From: Solirubrobacterales bacterium
GTDB lineage: Bacteria > Actinomycetota > Thermoleophilia > Solirubrobacterales > Solirubrobacteraceae
Reading direction: 5' to 3'
Assembly: GCA_003151895.1 (NCBI GenBank)
Contig: PLYX01000103.1
Coordinates: forward strand, 1 to 5,576
DNA length: 5,576 nt
Shown here: one piece after another, positions 1-5,361 of the stretch
Numbering within the stretch: the first letter of the stretch is position 1
Layout: each line of letters starts with the position of its first letter
The notes under the pieces: model-generated
Seen by the model: the letters and a program-made list of their open reading frames with translations, nothing else
Database searches by the model: none
Told to the model about the DNA's origin: nothing
Made by a program: the position numbers and the translations under genes

Positions 1-175
1 TCCGCAGATCGATCGCTCGCTCGTGATCGGCCAGCAGCTGTTCACCGTCTCGAGCGAGGGGGTGATGGCCTCGAGCCTCGCCACGCTCGCACGCCAGGCC
101 TTCGTGACGTTCCCCTCGCCAGCGCCCGCGGGCGGCGGAACCTCCTCCTCGCCGCCTGGCGCGCCGTCCGGCTGA
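1..175 (+). CDS. C-terminal end of a probable secreted beta-propeller protein (partial)
   Basis: An open frame runs in from the left edge (first full codon at base 2) and stops at TGA 173-175, giving the last 57 residues. It reads PQIDRSLVIGQQLFTVSEGG-like sequence (actual text has SEGVMAS), then a short Ala/Leu-rich helix and a Pro/Gly/Ser-rich tail. The pattern 'RSLVIG..LFTVSE.GVMAS.LATLA' resembles, from memory, the last blade of secreted proteins with a C-terminal beta-propeller domain (PF09826 type), where the final strands say that the protein displays or shows a value and end just before a disordered tail. If so, it is an exported or cell-surface protein of unknown binding role. The catalytic or ligand features and signal peptide would lie outside the window. 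It could be another beta-propeller family; the reading frame itself is well supported by third-position GC bias. Confidence 0.6.
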   Translation, partial: PQIDRSLVIGQQLFTVSSEGVMASSLATLARQAFVTFPSPAPAGGGTSSSPPGAPSG

Positions 176-283
176 CTCGCCCGACCCGGCGCTTGTCGAC
201 CGCGTGGTCTTCCTCTCAGTCCTGTAGCAAGGTGAGGTGATCGATCTTCGGTGCGCCCTTTGTTCGTACGTCCTGCCGGTTTG

Positions 284-295
284 GCTCGGCCGAGC
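284..295. promoter_or_regulatory. 12-bp perfect palindrome next to the promoter of the 311-769 gene
   Basis: GCTCGGCCGAGC reads the same on both strands. It ends 3 nt before the TAACCT box proposed as the -10 element of the following gene, so a bound protein there would cover the -35/-10 spacer. It might be an operator for an unknown regulator. It is short and all-GC apart from one A/T pair per half, so chance in GC-rich DNA is a real alternative. Confidence 0.3.
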
Positions 296-298
296 GAC

Positions 299-304
299 TA
301 ACCT
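299..304 (+). promoter_or_regulatory. Candidate -10 box for leaderless transcription of the 311-769 gene
   Basis: TAACCT fits the actinobacterial TANNNT -10 pattern. Its last T lies 7 nt before the A of the ATG at 311, the usual distance from -10 to transcription start, so the transcript would begin at or next to the start codon. No Shine-Dalgarno sequence is present just before this ATG, which agrees with a leaderless mRNA. No convincing -35 element is visible. Confidence 0.45.
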
Positions 305-310
305 CCGCCC

Positions 311-769
311 ATGACCTACACAACCGCCGAGGCGAGACAGCAGATACTCGACACGCTTGCCGCCGCGGCCGATGAGATCGCTGTCGCGCTGGCGCTTCTG
401 AGCGAGGCGTACGAGCATCTCGACGAGTACGCGGCCGAGCGGCTCGAAGAGGAGCTGTTCCAGCCGATCCAGGCGGCCTACGGCCGGGCGAAGCGCATCC
501 ACGCCGGCTTCGCCGAGCGCCACGAGCTGCCGGGTCGCACCTTCCAGTCGCCGTCCCCGGTCGCTCCGTCGAACGGCACGAAGGGCCTCATCGACGCCGC
601 CGTCGAGGCGGCCGAAAGGGCGGACGGCGTGCTCATCGAACTACAGGACTCGATGCTGCCGGTCGAGGTCGGCGACGTGGAGCTGCGAGCGGGGCTTGCG
701 GAAGTGCGTGAGCTGGTCGGTGGCCTGCGCGGACGTGCGCGTGAGGTCACGCGCACGCTGGGGCGCTGA
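311..769 (+). CDS. Helical protein of unknown function, 152 aa
   Basis: I do not recognise this family. The protein has no signal peptide, membrane segment or cysteine. Its composition is strongly helical: residues 1-34 and 36-70 form Ala/Glu/Leu-rich amphipathic helices. A Pro/Ser/Gly linker follows at about 74-92 (GRTFQSPSPVAPSNGT), then two more charged helices at about 93-115 and 122-150. This suggests two helical hairpins joined by a flexible linker, a soluble bundle perhaps engaged in protein contacts. It is acidic in the first half and ends in a basic tail (GRAREVTRTLGR). The ATG at 311 was chosen because a TANNNT box lies 6 nt upstream and no better start exists. The gene stands alone: a different gene ends 135 bp upstream and the downstream tetR gene is convergent. 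Coding bias supports a real gene; function is unknown. Confidence 0.75.
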   Translation: MTYTTAEARQQILDTLAAAADEIAVALALLSEAYEHLDEYAAERLEEELFQPIQAAYGRAKRIHAGFAERHELPGRTFQSPSPVAPSNGTKGLIDAAVEAAERADGVLIELQDSMLPVEVGDVELRAGLAEVRELVGGLRGRAREVTRTLGR

Positions 770-800
770 CGGTACCCCTGGCGTACGCCTCAGTCGGGCG

Positions 801-820
801 GTGACCCTGCGCCGGGTCAC
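801..820. terminator. Inverted repeat between convergent genes, possible bidirectional terminator
   Basis: GTGACCC (801-807) and GGGTCAC (814-820) form a perfect 7-bp stem around a 6-nt loop (TGCGCC). It sits in the 86-bp gap between the convergent stops of the 311-769 gene and the tetR gene. Neither strand has a T-tract after the stem, so it is not a classical intrinsic terminator. T-less hairpins are common at gene ends in high-GC actinobacteria. A second palindrome, GGCGTACGCC, lies at 780-789. Confidence 0.4.
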
Positions 821-855
821 ATCATCGGGGATGCGCGTACGAGGTAAAGCGACTT

Positions 856-1521
856 TCAGCCTTCCAGCCCGCGCACGAGCGTGAGCAGCGCCTCGGAGGT
901 CCCCTGCGCGTCGTGTCCGCCCGCGGCGAGCCGTCGTACGGCGAGCCCGGTCATGAGCGCTACGACGGTGGGCGCATGACGCTCGCCGTCGGGGATGCCG
1001 AGCGCGGCAAGCGCGGCGGCTGCGATCTGCTCGTGGGCCTTGAAGCAGCGCTCGGACGCGGCTCGCAACTCGGGATCGCGCGCGGCGTGAAGGTGCAGCT
1101 CCAGTTCGGCGAGTTGTTGAGGGATGTCGGAGGCGGTGGCGACTACGCGCTCGACCGCTTCGGCGACCTGCTCGACGCTGGGCTCCCGCTCGGCGAGCTC
1201 GCGCGCGATCTGTTCGCGGCGCGACGTCTCCTCCTCCACATAGAGGAGCATGCTCTCGTGGAGCAGCTGGGACTGGCTCGAGAAGTGGTAGGTGAGCGAG
1301 CCGAGCGACACCCCGGCTGACTTGGCGACGCGGCGGTTGGTGACGGCGGCCACGCCGCTGGCGGCGATGAGCTCGAGCGTGGCGCGCAGGATACGCTCGC
1401 GCACGCCGGTCACAGCGGGGTCAGAGGACTCCCGCCGCGGACGCGATGCCGATCGTGCCTGGAGGGCGTCCGTTCGGGCGCCGGGTCCGGCGACGGAGGC
1501 TGGTGTGAAGAGTGCGGTCAC
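856..1521 (-). CDS. TetR-family transcriptional repressor, second gene of the amidase operon
   Basis: This 221-residue protein has the TetR N-terminal DNA-binding domain at about residues 39-85: helix 1 RERILRATLELIAASG, then the helix-turn-helix TNRRVAKSAGVSLGSLTYHF (61-80), with the family-typical 'YHF' at its end. Residues 90-221 form the helical, variable ligand-binding and dimerisation domain, with histidines in ELHLHAARDP near 141-150 that may face the pocket. About 38 residues precede the domain, longer than usual, with a basic patch RPRRE (27-31) that could contact DNA. The GTG start at 1521 is supported by a GGAG 5 nt upstream and by its GTGA overlap with the amidase stop; internal GTGs at codons 37 and 40 are alternatives but lack a well-placed ribosome site. 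Co-transcription with the amidase and a palindrome upstream of the operon suggest autorepression with a ligand related to the amidase substrate or product (inference). Confidence 0.9.
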   Translation of the reverse strand: MTALFTPASVAGPGARTDALQARSASRPRRESSDPAVTGVRERILRATLELIAASGVAAVTNRRVAKSAGVSLGSLTYHFSSQSQLLHESMLLYVEEETSRREQIARELAEREPSVEQVAEAVERVVATASDIPQQLAELELHLHAARDPELRAASERCFKAHEQIAAAALAALGIPDGERHAPTVVALMTGLAVRRLAAGGHDAQGTSEALLTLVRGLEG

Positions 1522-1530
1522 CGGTGCTCC
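1518..1530 (-). promoter_or_regulatory. Coupled stop/start (GTGA) and ribosome binding site of the tetR gene
   Basis: On the minus strand the amidase stop TGA (1520-1518) overlaps the tetR GTG start (1521-1519) as GTGA. A GGAG Shine-Dalgarno sequence (1530-1527), lying inside the last amidase codons, precedes the GTG by 5 nt. This arrangement is typical of translational coupling and decides the tetR start. Confidence 0.75.
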
Positions 1531-2993
1531 GAGGCATTCACGGCGTGGGGCGCCACCTGCTCGTGCCAGCGCTCGACTCGCTCCAGCTGCGCTGCGAGCG
1601 ACAGCAGCAGGGGCTCGCTGTTGGCAGGGCCGAGCAGCTGCGCGCCGAACGGCAGCCCGTCGTCAGTGAGGCCCGCGGGGACGCTGACGCCGGGCCAGCC
1701 GAGCACGTTCCACGGCCACGCGTAGGGGCAAGCGCCGGCGATCATCCGCTGTGTTGCCCGGCTTCCGAGGCCGGCGGTCGCGCCAATCGGCAGCGGTGGG
1801 CTGGCGCTGGTAGGTGCGATCAACACATCGGCGGTGTGGAAGATCGAGCCGACGCGGCGCTGCAGCAGCGGCTCCAGGCGCCGCGCGAGCGGGAGCACGG
1901 TCCTCGACAGGATGCCCCCGATACGCGCGGTCGTGCGCGTGCGTGGATCGAGCAGCGAGGCGTCTGGCACGTGCGTCACCCACTCGTGCACGCCGGCCTC
2001 GCCGCGGGCGATGAGGGTTAGGCCCATCAGGCCGTAGCTCGGGTCGGTCTCGACCACCGTGTGACCGAGATTGGCGAGCACGCCGCCGAGCCGTCGCACC
2101 GCCGCGGCGATCTCCGGGTGCAGCTTGACAGGGGCGGCGCTGTAGGGGTGGCGCAGAGAGAGCGCGATTCGCAAACGGCGGGGTTCGCGCGCGGCAGCCT
2201 CGGAGTAGGGCTCGCAGGCCGGCGGTGGAGCGTGCAGCTCGTGGGGATGGTTACCGCTCAGGACGTCGAGCATGAGCGCGGCGTCGGCGACCGTGCGGGT
2301 CAGCGGGCCGAGGCAGGCGAGGCCGTTGAACGACTCGCGGTCGGGCCAGGTGGAGATGCGCCCGCGCTGGGGCTTGACGCCAACGAGATTGCACCATGAA
2401 GCGGGGATGCGCACCGAACCGGCGCCGTCCGAGCCGACGGCGGCGGGGACGATCCCGGCGGCGACCGCCGCGGCCGAGCCGCCGCTGGAGCCACCCGGCG
2501 TGTGGTCGAGGCTCCACGGGTTGCGGGTGGCGCCGAAGGCGTGACCCTCCGTGAACGGGTAGAGACCGACCTCGGGCGTGTTGGTCTTGCCGACGATCAC
2601 TGCCCCCGCGTCCCTCAGGCGACGGACCATCTCGCAGTCTTGACTCTTGGGCGGGAAGGGGCCGGCGCAGCCAAACGCGGTCGGCTCGCCGTCCACGTCG
2701 ATGTCGTCCTTGACGGCCACAGGCACCCCCAGCAACGGCAGGCGCTCGCCGGCGGCCAGGCGCCGGTCGGCCTCGGCAGCCTCCGCGCGTGCTGCCTCCG
2801 CGCGCACGATGCGGAACGCGTTGAGCGTCGGTTGTGTGGCCTCTATGCGGGTGAGCGCCCGCTCGACGAGCTCGGCTGAAGTCGTCAATCCGTCGGCCAG
2901 CGCCGCGACGCACTCGGTCAGGCTGGCCGGCGACTCGGAAACCCGAGCGCGTATACGCGGTTCGGAAGCGGGGAATGGGCTGGTTGAAGGCAT
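1518..2993 (-). CDS. Amidase-signature family hydrolase, 491 aa
   Basis: This is a complete cytoplasmic amidase-signature enzyme, hydrolysing a carboxamide (C-N) bond through a Ser-cisSer-Lys triad. By alignment from memory with FAAH and GatA, the triad is Lys95 (in PVAVKDDID), Ser169 (in TPGGSSGGSAAAVAAG, the signature) and the nucleophile Ser193 (in GSDGAGSVRIPA). Ser169 and Ser193 are 24 residues apart, as in FAAH. Length matches the family (about 450-500). The N-terminus (21-60) has the usual helical 'S..ELVERAL.RIEATQPTLNAF' segment. No gatB or gatC is adjacent, so a catabolic or detoxifying amidase, similar to mycobacterial AmiB/AmiC types, is more likely than the GatA subunit; the substrate cannot be read from sequence. 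The ATG at 2993 follows a GGGAG at 5-nt spacing; the frame stays open far upstream only by chance. It is the first gene of an operon with tetR. Confidence 0.92.
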   Translation of the reverse strand: MPSTSPFPASEPRIRARVSESPASLTECVAALADGLTTSAELVERALTRIEATQPTLNAFRIVRAEAARAEAAEADRRLAAGERLPLLGVPVAVKDDIDVDGEPTAFGCAGPFPPKSQDCEMVRRLRDAGAVIVGKTNTPEVGLYPFTEGHAFGATRNPWSLDHTPGGSSGGSAAAVAAGIVPAAVGSDGAGSVRIPASWCNLVGVKPQRGRISTWPDRESFNGLACLGPLTRTVADAALMLDVLSGNHPHELHAPPPACEPYSEAAAREPRRLRIALSLRHPYSAAPVKLHPEIAAAVRRLGGVLANLGHTVVETDPSYGLMGLTLIARGEAGVHEWVTHVPDASLLDPRTRTTARIGGILSRTVLPLARRLEPLLQRRVGSIFHTADVLIAPTSASPPLPIGATAGLGSRATQRMIAGACPYAWPWNVLGWPGVSVPAGLTDDGLPFGAQLLGPANSEPLLLSLAAQLERVERWHEQVAPHAVNASEHR

Positions 2994-2998
2994 CGTGA

Positions 2999-3003
2999 CT
3001 CCC
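2999..3003 (-). promoter_or_regulatory. Ribosome binding site of the amidase gene
   Basis: GGGAG on the minus strand (3003-2999) lies 5 nt before the ATG at 2993-2991. It fixes the start at residue MPSTSPF, although the same reading frame stays open for another 650 bases upstream. Confidence 0.7.
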
Positions 3004-3053
3004 GGGTGGCCTGTGGTGAAGAACGCTGAACCGAGAGCGCTCCCGCAATCAGT

Positions 3054-3071
3054 CGTTCGTTCGAACGAACG
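3054..3071. promoter_or_regulatory. 18-bp perfect palindrome, likely TetR operator of the amidase-tetR operon
   Basis: CGTTCGTTCGAACGAACG is a perfect inverted repeat with no spacer, with a GTTC/GAAC half-site pattern of the size bound by TetR dimers. It lies 61 bp upstream of the amidase ATG in the 208-bp gap between the divergent amidase and methyltransferase genes. On the minus strand a TTGCTA (3078-3073), which could be a -35 element, ends one base before the palindrome, so a bound repressor would cover the core promoter; no strong -10 is visible (ACTGAT at 3053-3048 is the best, with a long 19-nt spacer). The operon it precedes encodes a TetR protein, which makes autorepression the simplest reading. 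It is 118 bp from the -10 candidate of the methyltransferase gene, so control of that gene is less likely. Confidence 0.7.
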
Positions 3072-3189
3072 GTAGCAAGTCGTCTGCCCCTTGGTGTGCC
3101 TCGGGGAGGTGTGGCGGGCGATGTGGTGTGCGGCGGCGACGTTGCGAGGTGTTTCGCATGCGCGTGAAGAGCGGGGCGGGGTGCGCTCG

Positions 3190-3195
3190 TACACT
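3190..3195 (+). promoter_or_regulatory. Candidate -10 box for leaderless transcription of the methyltransferase gene
   Basis: TACACT matches TANNNT and its last T is 7 nt before the A of the ATG at 3202, the same geometry as at the 311-769 gene. No Shine-Dalgarno sequence precedes this ATG. The box supports 3202 over the in-frame upstream starts TTG 3091 and ATG 3121. No clear -35 element is visible. Confidence 0.5.
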
Positions 3196-3201
3196 CCAGC
3201 G

Positions 3202-3981
3202 ATGGCGAGCGACGCGTTGGGCCGGGACACGGCGAGCTTGGTCAAACGCTTCCACGCGGCGCGCGGGAGCGACGAGCTCGTGGTGCTGCAGGGCGTGCAC
3301 GCACTCAAGCACGCGCTGCGGTTCGGGGCGAGCGTGGAGGTGGTGGCGTGTGAGGATCCGAGCGAGCTGACACAACTCGTCCAGGCTCTCGCACCGGACC
3401 TGATCGAGCGGATCGAGGCTCTCGCCGTCGTGCTCCCGGCGGAGGCGTTCAAGCGGCTGGGGCCGTATGTGCCGCACACGGGCGTGGTGAGCATTGCGCG
3501 GCGCGTGGCAACCGATCCCCTCGCTCTGATCGCGTGCGCGAGCAGGGCTCCGATCGTGCTGCTGGAGGATCCACGGCACTTCGGCAACCTCGGGGCGGTG
3601 GTCAGGGTGGCCGCGGCCGTCGAAGCGGCGGGCGTGCTCACAACCGGCCGGCAGGACCCGTGGGACCCGGTTGCCGTGCGAGGCTCGGCCGGCCTGCACT
3701 TCGCCCTGCCGGTGGCACGTGTCGAGAGCCTGCCGGATACGGACAGGCCGCTGCTCGCGTTCGACCCGGAGGGGGAGGAGCTGCGACCCGAACACGTCCC
3801 CCCGCGCGCGCTGCTCGCGTTCGGAACCGAGCGCGACGGCCTCAGCGACGGGCTGCTGGAGCGCGCCGACGCGCGCCTGCGCCTGCCGATGCGCGAGGGC
3901 GTCTCGAGCCTGAACCTCGCTACGTCGGTGGCAGCCGTGCTCTACAGCCTGCGTTTCGCGCGGGTCGCACACGCCGGCTGA
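3202..3981 (+). CDS. SpoU/TrmH-family RNA 2'-O-ribose methyltransferase, 259 aa
   Basis: This SAM-dependent SPOUT enzyme should methylate a ribose 2'-OH in tRNA or rRNA in the cytoplasm. All three SpoU motifs are present: motif 1 EDPRHFGNLGAVVR (122-135, with Asn129 and Arg135), motif 2 LAFGTERDGLS (205-215, with Glu210), and motif 3 LPMREGVSSLNLATSVAAVLYSL (228-250, with Asn238), which forms the trefoil knot and binds SAM. A conserved RGSAGLHF (160-167) lies between. Residues 15-100 look like the N-terminal SpoU substrate-binding domain (VVLQGVHALKHAL at 27-39). Length suits a two-domain TrmH/RlmB-like enzyme, but the target nucleotide cannot be told from sequence. The start at 3202 is set by the domain boundary and the TACACT box; TTG 3091 and ATG 3121 would add 37 or 27 residues without family support. 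It is divergent from the amidase operon and convergent with the acyl-CoA dehydrogenase. Confidence 0.9.
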   Translation: MASDALGRDTASLVKRFHAARGSDELVVLQGVHALKHALRFGASVEVVACEDPSELTQLVQALAPDLIERIEALAVVLPAEAFKRLGPYVPHTGVVSIARRVATDPLALIACASRAPIVLLEDPRHFGNLGAVVRVAAAVEAAGVLTTGRQDPWDPVAVRGSAGLHFALPVARVESLPDTDRPLLAFDPEGEELRPEHVPPRALLAFGTERDGLSDGLLERADARLRLPMREGVSSLNLATSVAAVLYSLRFARVAHAG

Positions 3982-3996
3982 GGCGAAACCGCCGGC
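3973..3996. terminator. Weak hairpin at the convergent methyltransferase/acyl-CoA dehydrogenase ends
   Basis: GCCGGC (3973-3978) and GCCGGC (3991-3996) can pair across the methyltransferase stop codon, with an alternative small stem GGCG/CGCC (3982-3985 with 3990-3993). There is no T-tract. Only 44 bp separate the two stop codons, so some termination structure is expected, but this one is weak. Confidence 0.2.
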
Positions 3997-4025
3997 CCCG
4001 CGGGTCCCTGGTGGAGAACTCGCCG

Positions 4026-5318
4026 TCAGCTCGCCTCCGACGGCATGTACGGCGCGAGCTCGCGCCGGGCGATCGAGAGCTTGTGGACCTCGTCGGGACC
4101 GTCGGCCAGGCGCAGGGTGCGCAGGTGGGCGTAGGCCCGGGCGAGCGGAAAGTCGTCTGACACGCCGCCGCCGCCGTGGACCTGGATCGCGCGGTCGATC
4201 ACCTTCAGCGCGATGTTGGGCGCCGCCACCTTGATCGCGGAGATCTCGGTGCGCGCGTGACGGCTGCCCACCGTGTCCATCAGCCAGGCGGCCTTGAGCG
4301 TCAGCAGTCGGGCCATCTCGATCTCGATGCGCGACTCGGCGATCCAGTCCTGGATGTTGGCTCGCGCGGCGACGGGCTGGCCGAACGTGGTGCGCGAGAC
4401 GGCGCGCCTGCACATCGCCTCGAGCGCCCGCTCGGCGGAACCCAACGAGCGCATGCAGTGGTGGATGCGCCCGGGGCCGAGCCGGGCCTGGGCGATCATG
4501 AAGCCGTCGCCCTCGCCCGCGATCAGGTTGGTGGCGGGCACGCGCACGTCCTCGAATGTGATTTCGGCGTGGCCCTCCTGGTCGGTGTAGCCGAACACGG
4601 GCAGCCCGCGCACGATCTCAACGCCCGGTGTGTCGATCGGCACGAGGATCTGACTCTGCTGGCGGTGACGGGGCGCAGTCGGTTGGGTCTTACCCATCAC
4701 GATCATGATCCGGCAGTGCGGGTGCAGTGCCCCCGAGATCCACCACTTGCGTCCGTTGAGCACATACTCATCGCCCGAGCGCTCGATTCGCAGGGAGATG
4801 TTGGTGGCGTCGGAGGAGGCCACGTCTGGCTCCGTCATCGCAAACGCCGAACGAATCTCACCCTCAAGTAGAGGCTTAAGCCACTGCTCCTTTTGCTCGG
4901 GAGTGGCGAACTGGTGCAGCACCTCCATGTTGCCCGTGTCGGGCGCTGAGCAATTGCATGCCTCCGAGGCGATATGGCTGCGTCCGAGGATCTCGGCGAG
5001 CGGCGCATAGTCGCTGTTGGAGAGGCCCGCGCCGTGGTCGGCGTCACCCTCGCGGGTACCCCCCATGGCCGGGGGCACCCTGAAGGGCACACCCCTCGGG
5101 GCGCAGGCAGGCAGGCAGGCGGGCAGGAACATGTTCCACAGCCCAGCCTCGCGCGCACGCCCCTTCAGCTCCTCCATCACCTGCGGCTGGTGGTGCGGGT
5201 CGCCAGACTCGGCCAGCTGGCGCTCGTACAGCGGCTCGGCGGGGTGGACGTGCTCGTCCATGAACGCCTTCAGGCGCTCCTGGAACTCGATGCAGCGCTC
5301 GCTTGGCTGGAAGTCCAT
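4026..5318 (-). CDS. Acyl-CoA dehydrogenase, ACAD10/11-like, 430 aa, with an in-frame insertion
   Basis: This is a soluble FAD-dependent acyl-CoA dehydrogenase, introducing the alpha-beta double bond of an acyl-CoA and passing electrons to ETF. The N-terminal helical domain spans about 1-155. The FAD/substrate beta domain starts at FAMTEPDVASSDATNI (159-174) and GRKWWISGA (189-197). The C-terminal helical domain includes LGPGRIHHCMRSLG (280-293), RTTFGQPVA and the FAD-contacting QVHGGGGVSDDFPLAR (379-394). RLADGPDEVH (403-412) replaces the usual 'YEGTSEIQ'; Asp406 stands where most family members have the catalytic Glu, as I recall for the ACAD10/11 branch. Residues 67-93 (Cys/Pro/Gly-rich) look inserted between LWNMFLP and HGAGLSN. 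The ATG at 5318 follows AAGGA at 5 nt; an upstream in-frame start at 5381 would overlap the divergent gene and lacks such a site. The substrate is unknown. Confidence 0.92.
   Translation of the reverse strand: MDFQPSERCIEFQERLKAFMDEHVHPAEPLYERQLAESGDPHHQPQVMEELKGRAREAGLWNMFLPACLPACAPRGVPFRVPPAMGGTREGDADHGAGLSNSDYAPLAEILGRSHIASEACNCSAPDTGNMEVLHQFATPEQKEQWLKPLLEGEIRSAFAMTEPDVASSDATNISLRIERSGDEYVLNGRKWWISGALHPHCRIMIVMGKTQPTAPRHRQQSQILVPIDTPGVEIVRGLPVFGYTDQEGHAEITFEDVRVPATNLIAGEGDGFMIAQARLGPGRIHHCMRSLGSAERALEAMCRRAVSRTTFGQPVAARANIQDWIAESRIEIEMARLLTLKAAWLMDTVGSRHARTEISAIKVAAPNIALKVIDRAIQVHGGGGVSDDFPLARAYAHLRTLRLADGPDEVHKLSIARRELAPYMPSEAS
5040..5120. repeat. Probable palindromic insertion inside the acyl-CoA dehydrogenase gene
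   Basis: This segment encodes about 27 residues with no counterpart in the family motif order as I know it. On the plus strand it is a series of C-block/G-block pairs: CCC-TCGC-GGG (5047-5056), a larger stem of 5054-5063 with 5071-5080 (GGGTACCCCC with GGGGGCACCC, nine of ten pairs, loop CATGGCC), CCC-TGAA-GGG (5078-5087), and CCCC-TC-GGGG (5092-5101). A GCAG tandem repeat borders it. The length is a multiple of three, so the frame is kept. No target-site duplication is evident and the edges are approximate. Confidence 0.5.
5103..5126. repeat. GCAG tetranucleotide tandem repeat, six units
   Basis: Six 4-bp units in a row, five exact GCAG and one GCGG (fifth unit, 5119-5122). In the minus-strand gene they encode the alternating L-P-A-C residues of LPACLPAC. 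The unit is not a multiple of three, so gain or loss of one copy would shift the reading frame of the acyl-CoA dehydrogenase. Confidence 0.8.
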
Positions 5319-5323
5319 TGGTT

Positions 5324-5328
5324 TCCTT
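5324..5328 (-). promoter_or_regulatory. Ribosome binding site of the acyl-CoA dehydrogenase gene
   Basis: AAGGA within GAAAGGAAACCA on the minus strand lies 5 nt before the ATG at 5318-5316. It selects the MDFQPSER start, which also matches where family members begin, over the upstream in-frame start at 5381. Confidence 0.75.
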
Positions 5329-5347
5329 TCGGCAGTGGGCTGGCGGA

Positions 5348-5353
5348 TAGGAT
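5348..5353 (+). promoter_or_regulatory. Candidate -10 box for the PurM-like gene
   Basis: TAGGAT fits TANNNT and ends 8 nt before the ATG at 5362, so transcription would start within about two bases of the start codon. There is no Shine-Dalgarno sequence. On the other strand GATGAT (5357-5352), with TTGGCC (5381-5376) 18 nt upstream, is a weak promoter candidate for the acyl-CoA dehydrogenase; the two -10 candidates overlap by two bases. Confidence 0.35.
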
Positions 5354-5361
5354 CATCGCCG

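Noticed and set aside
1512..2879. Several plus-strand open frames opposite the amidase
   Set aside because: They are Arg/Ala/Gly-rich shadows without motifs, and the minus-strand amidase is unambiguous there.
1518..2993. GatA subunit of the tRNA amidotransferase
   Set aside because: No gatB or gatC is adjacent, the enzyme is coupled to a TetR regulator, and the C-terminal half looks like a free-standing amidase.
2994..3641. Upstream extension of the amidase frame to a 707-residue protein
   Set aside because: The extra 216 codons run through the operator gap and antisense to the SpoU methyltransferase motifs. They have no domain pattern, and a ribosome site supports the start at 2993.
3049..4413. 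Long minus-strand open frame of 454 codons
   Set aside because: It is antisense to the methyltransferase and overlaps the dehydrogenase in another frame. Its Arg/His/Ala-rich composition is typical of a shadow frame in GC-rich DNA.
4176..4871. Plus-strand open frame of 231 codons
   Set aside because: It is antisense to conserved dehydrogenase motifs and has a His/Asp/Arg/Gly-rich composition with no domain.
5054..5101. Possible G-quadruplex from four G-runs
   Set aside because: The loops are 9-14 nt long and each G-run has a neighbouring C-run to pair with, so hairpins should win.
5126..5137. 12-bp palindrome GGAACATGTTCC
   Set aside because: It encodes the conserved W-N-M-F motif of the dehydrogenase, so the codons explain it well enough; it is not near a promoter.
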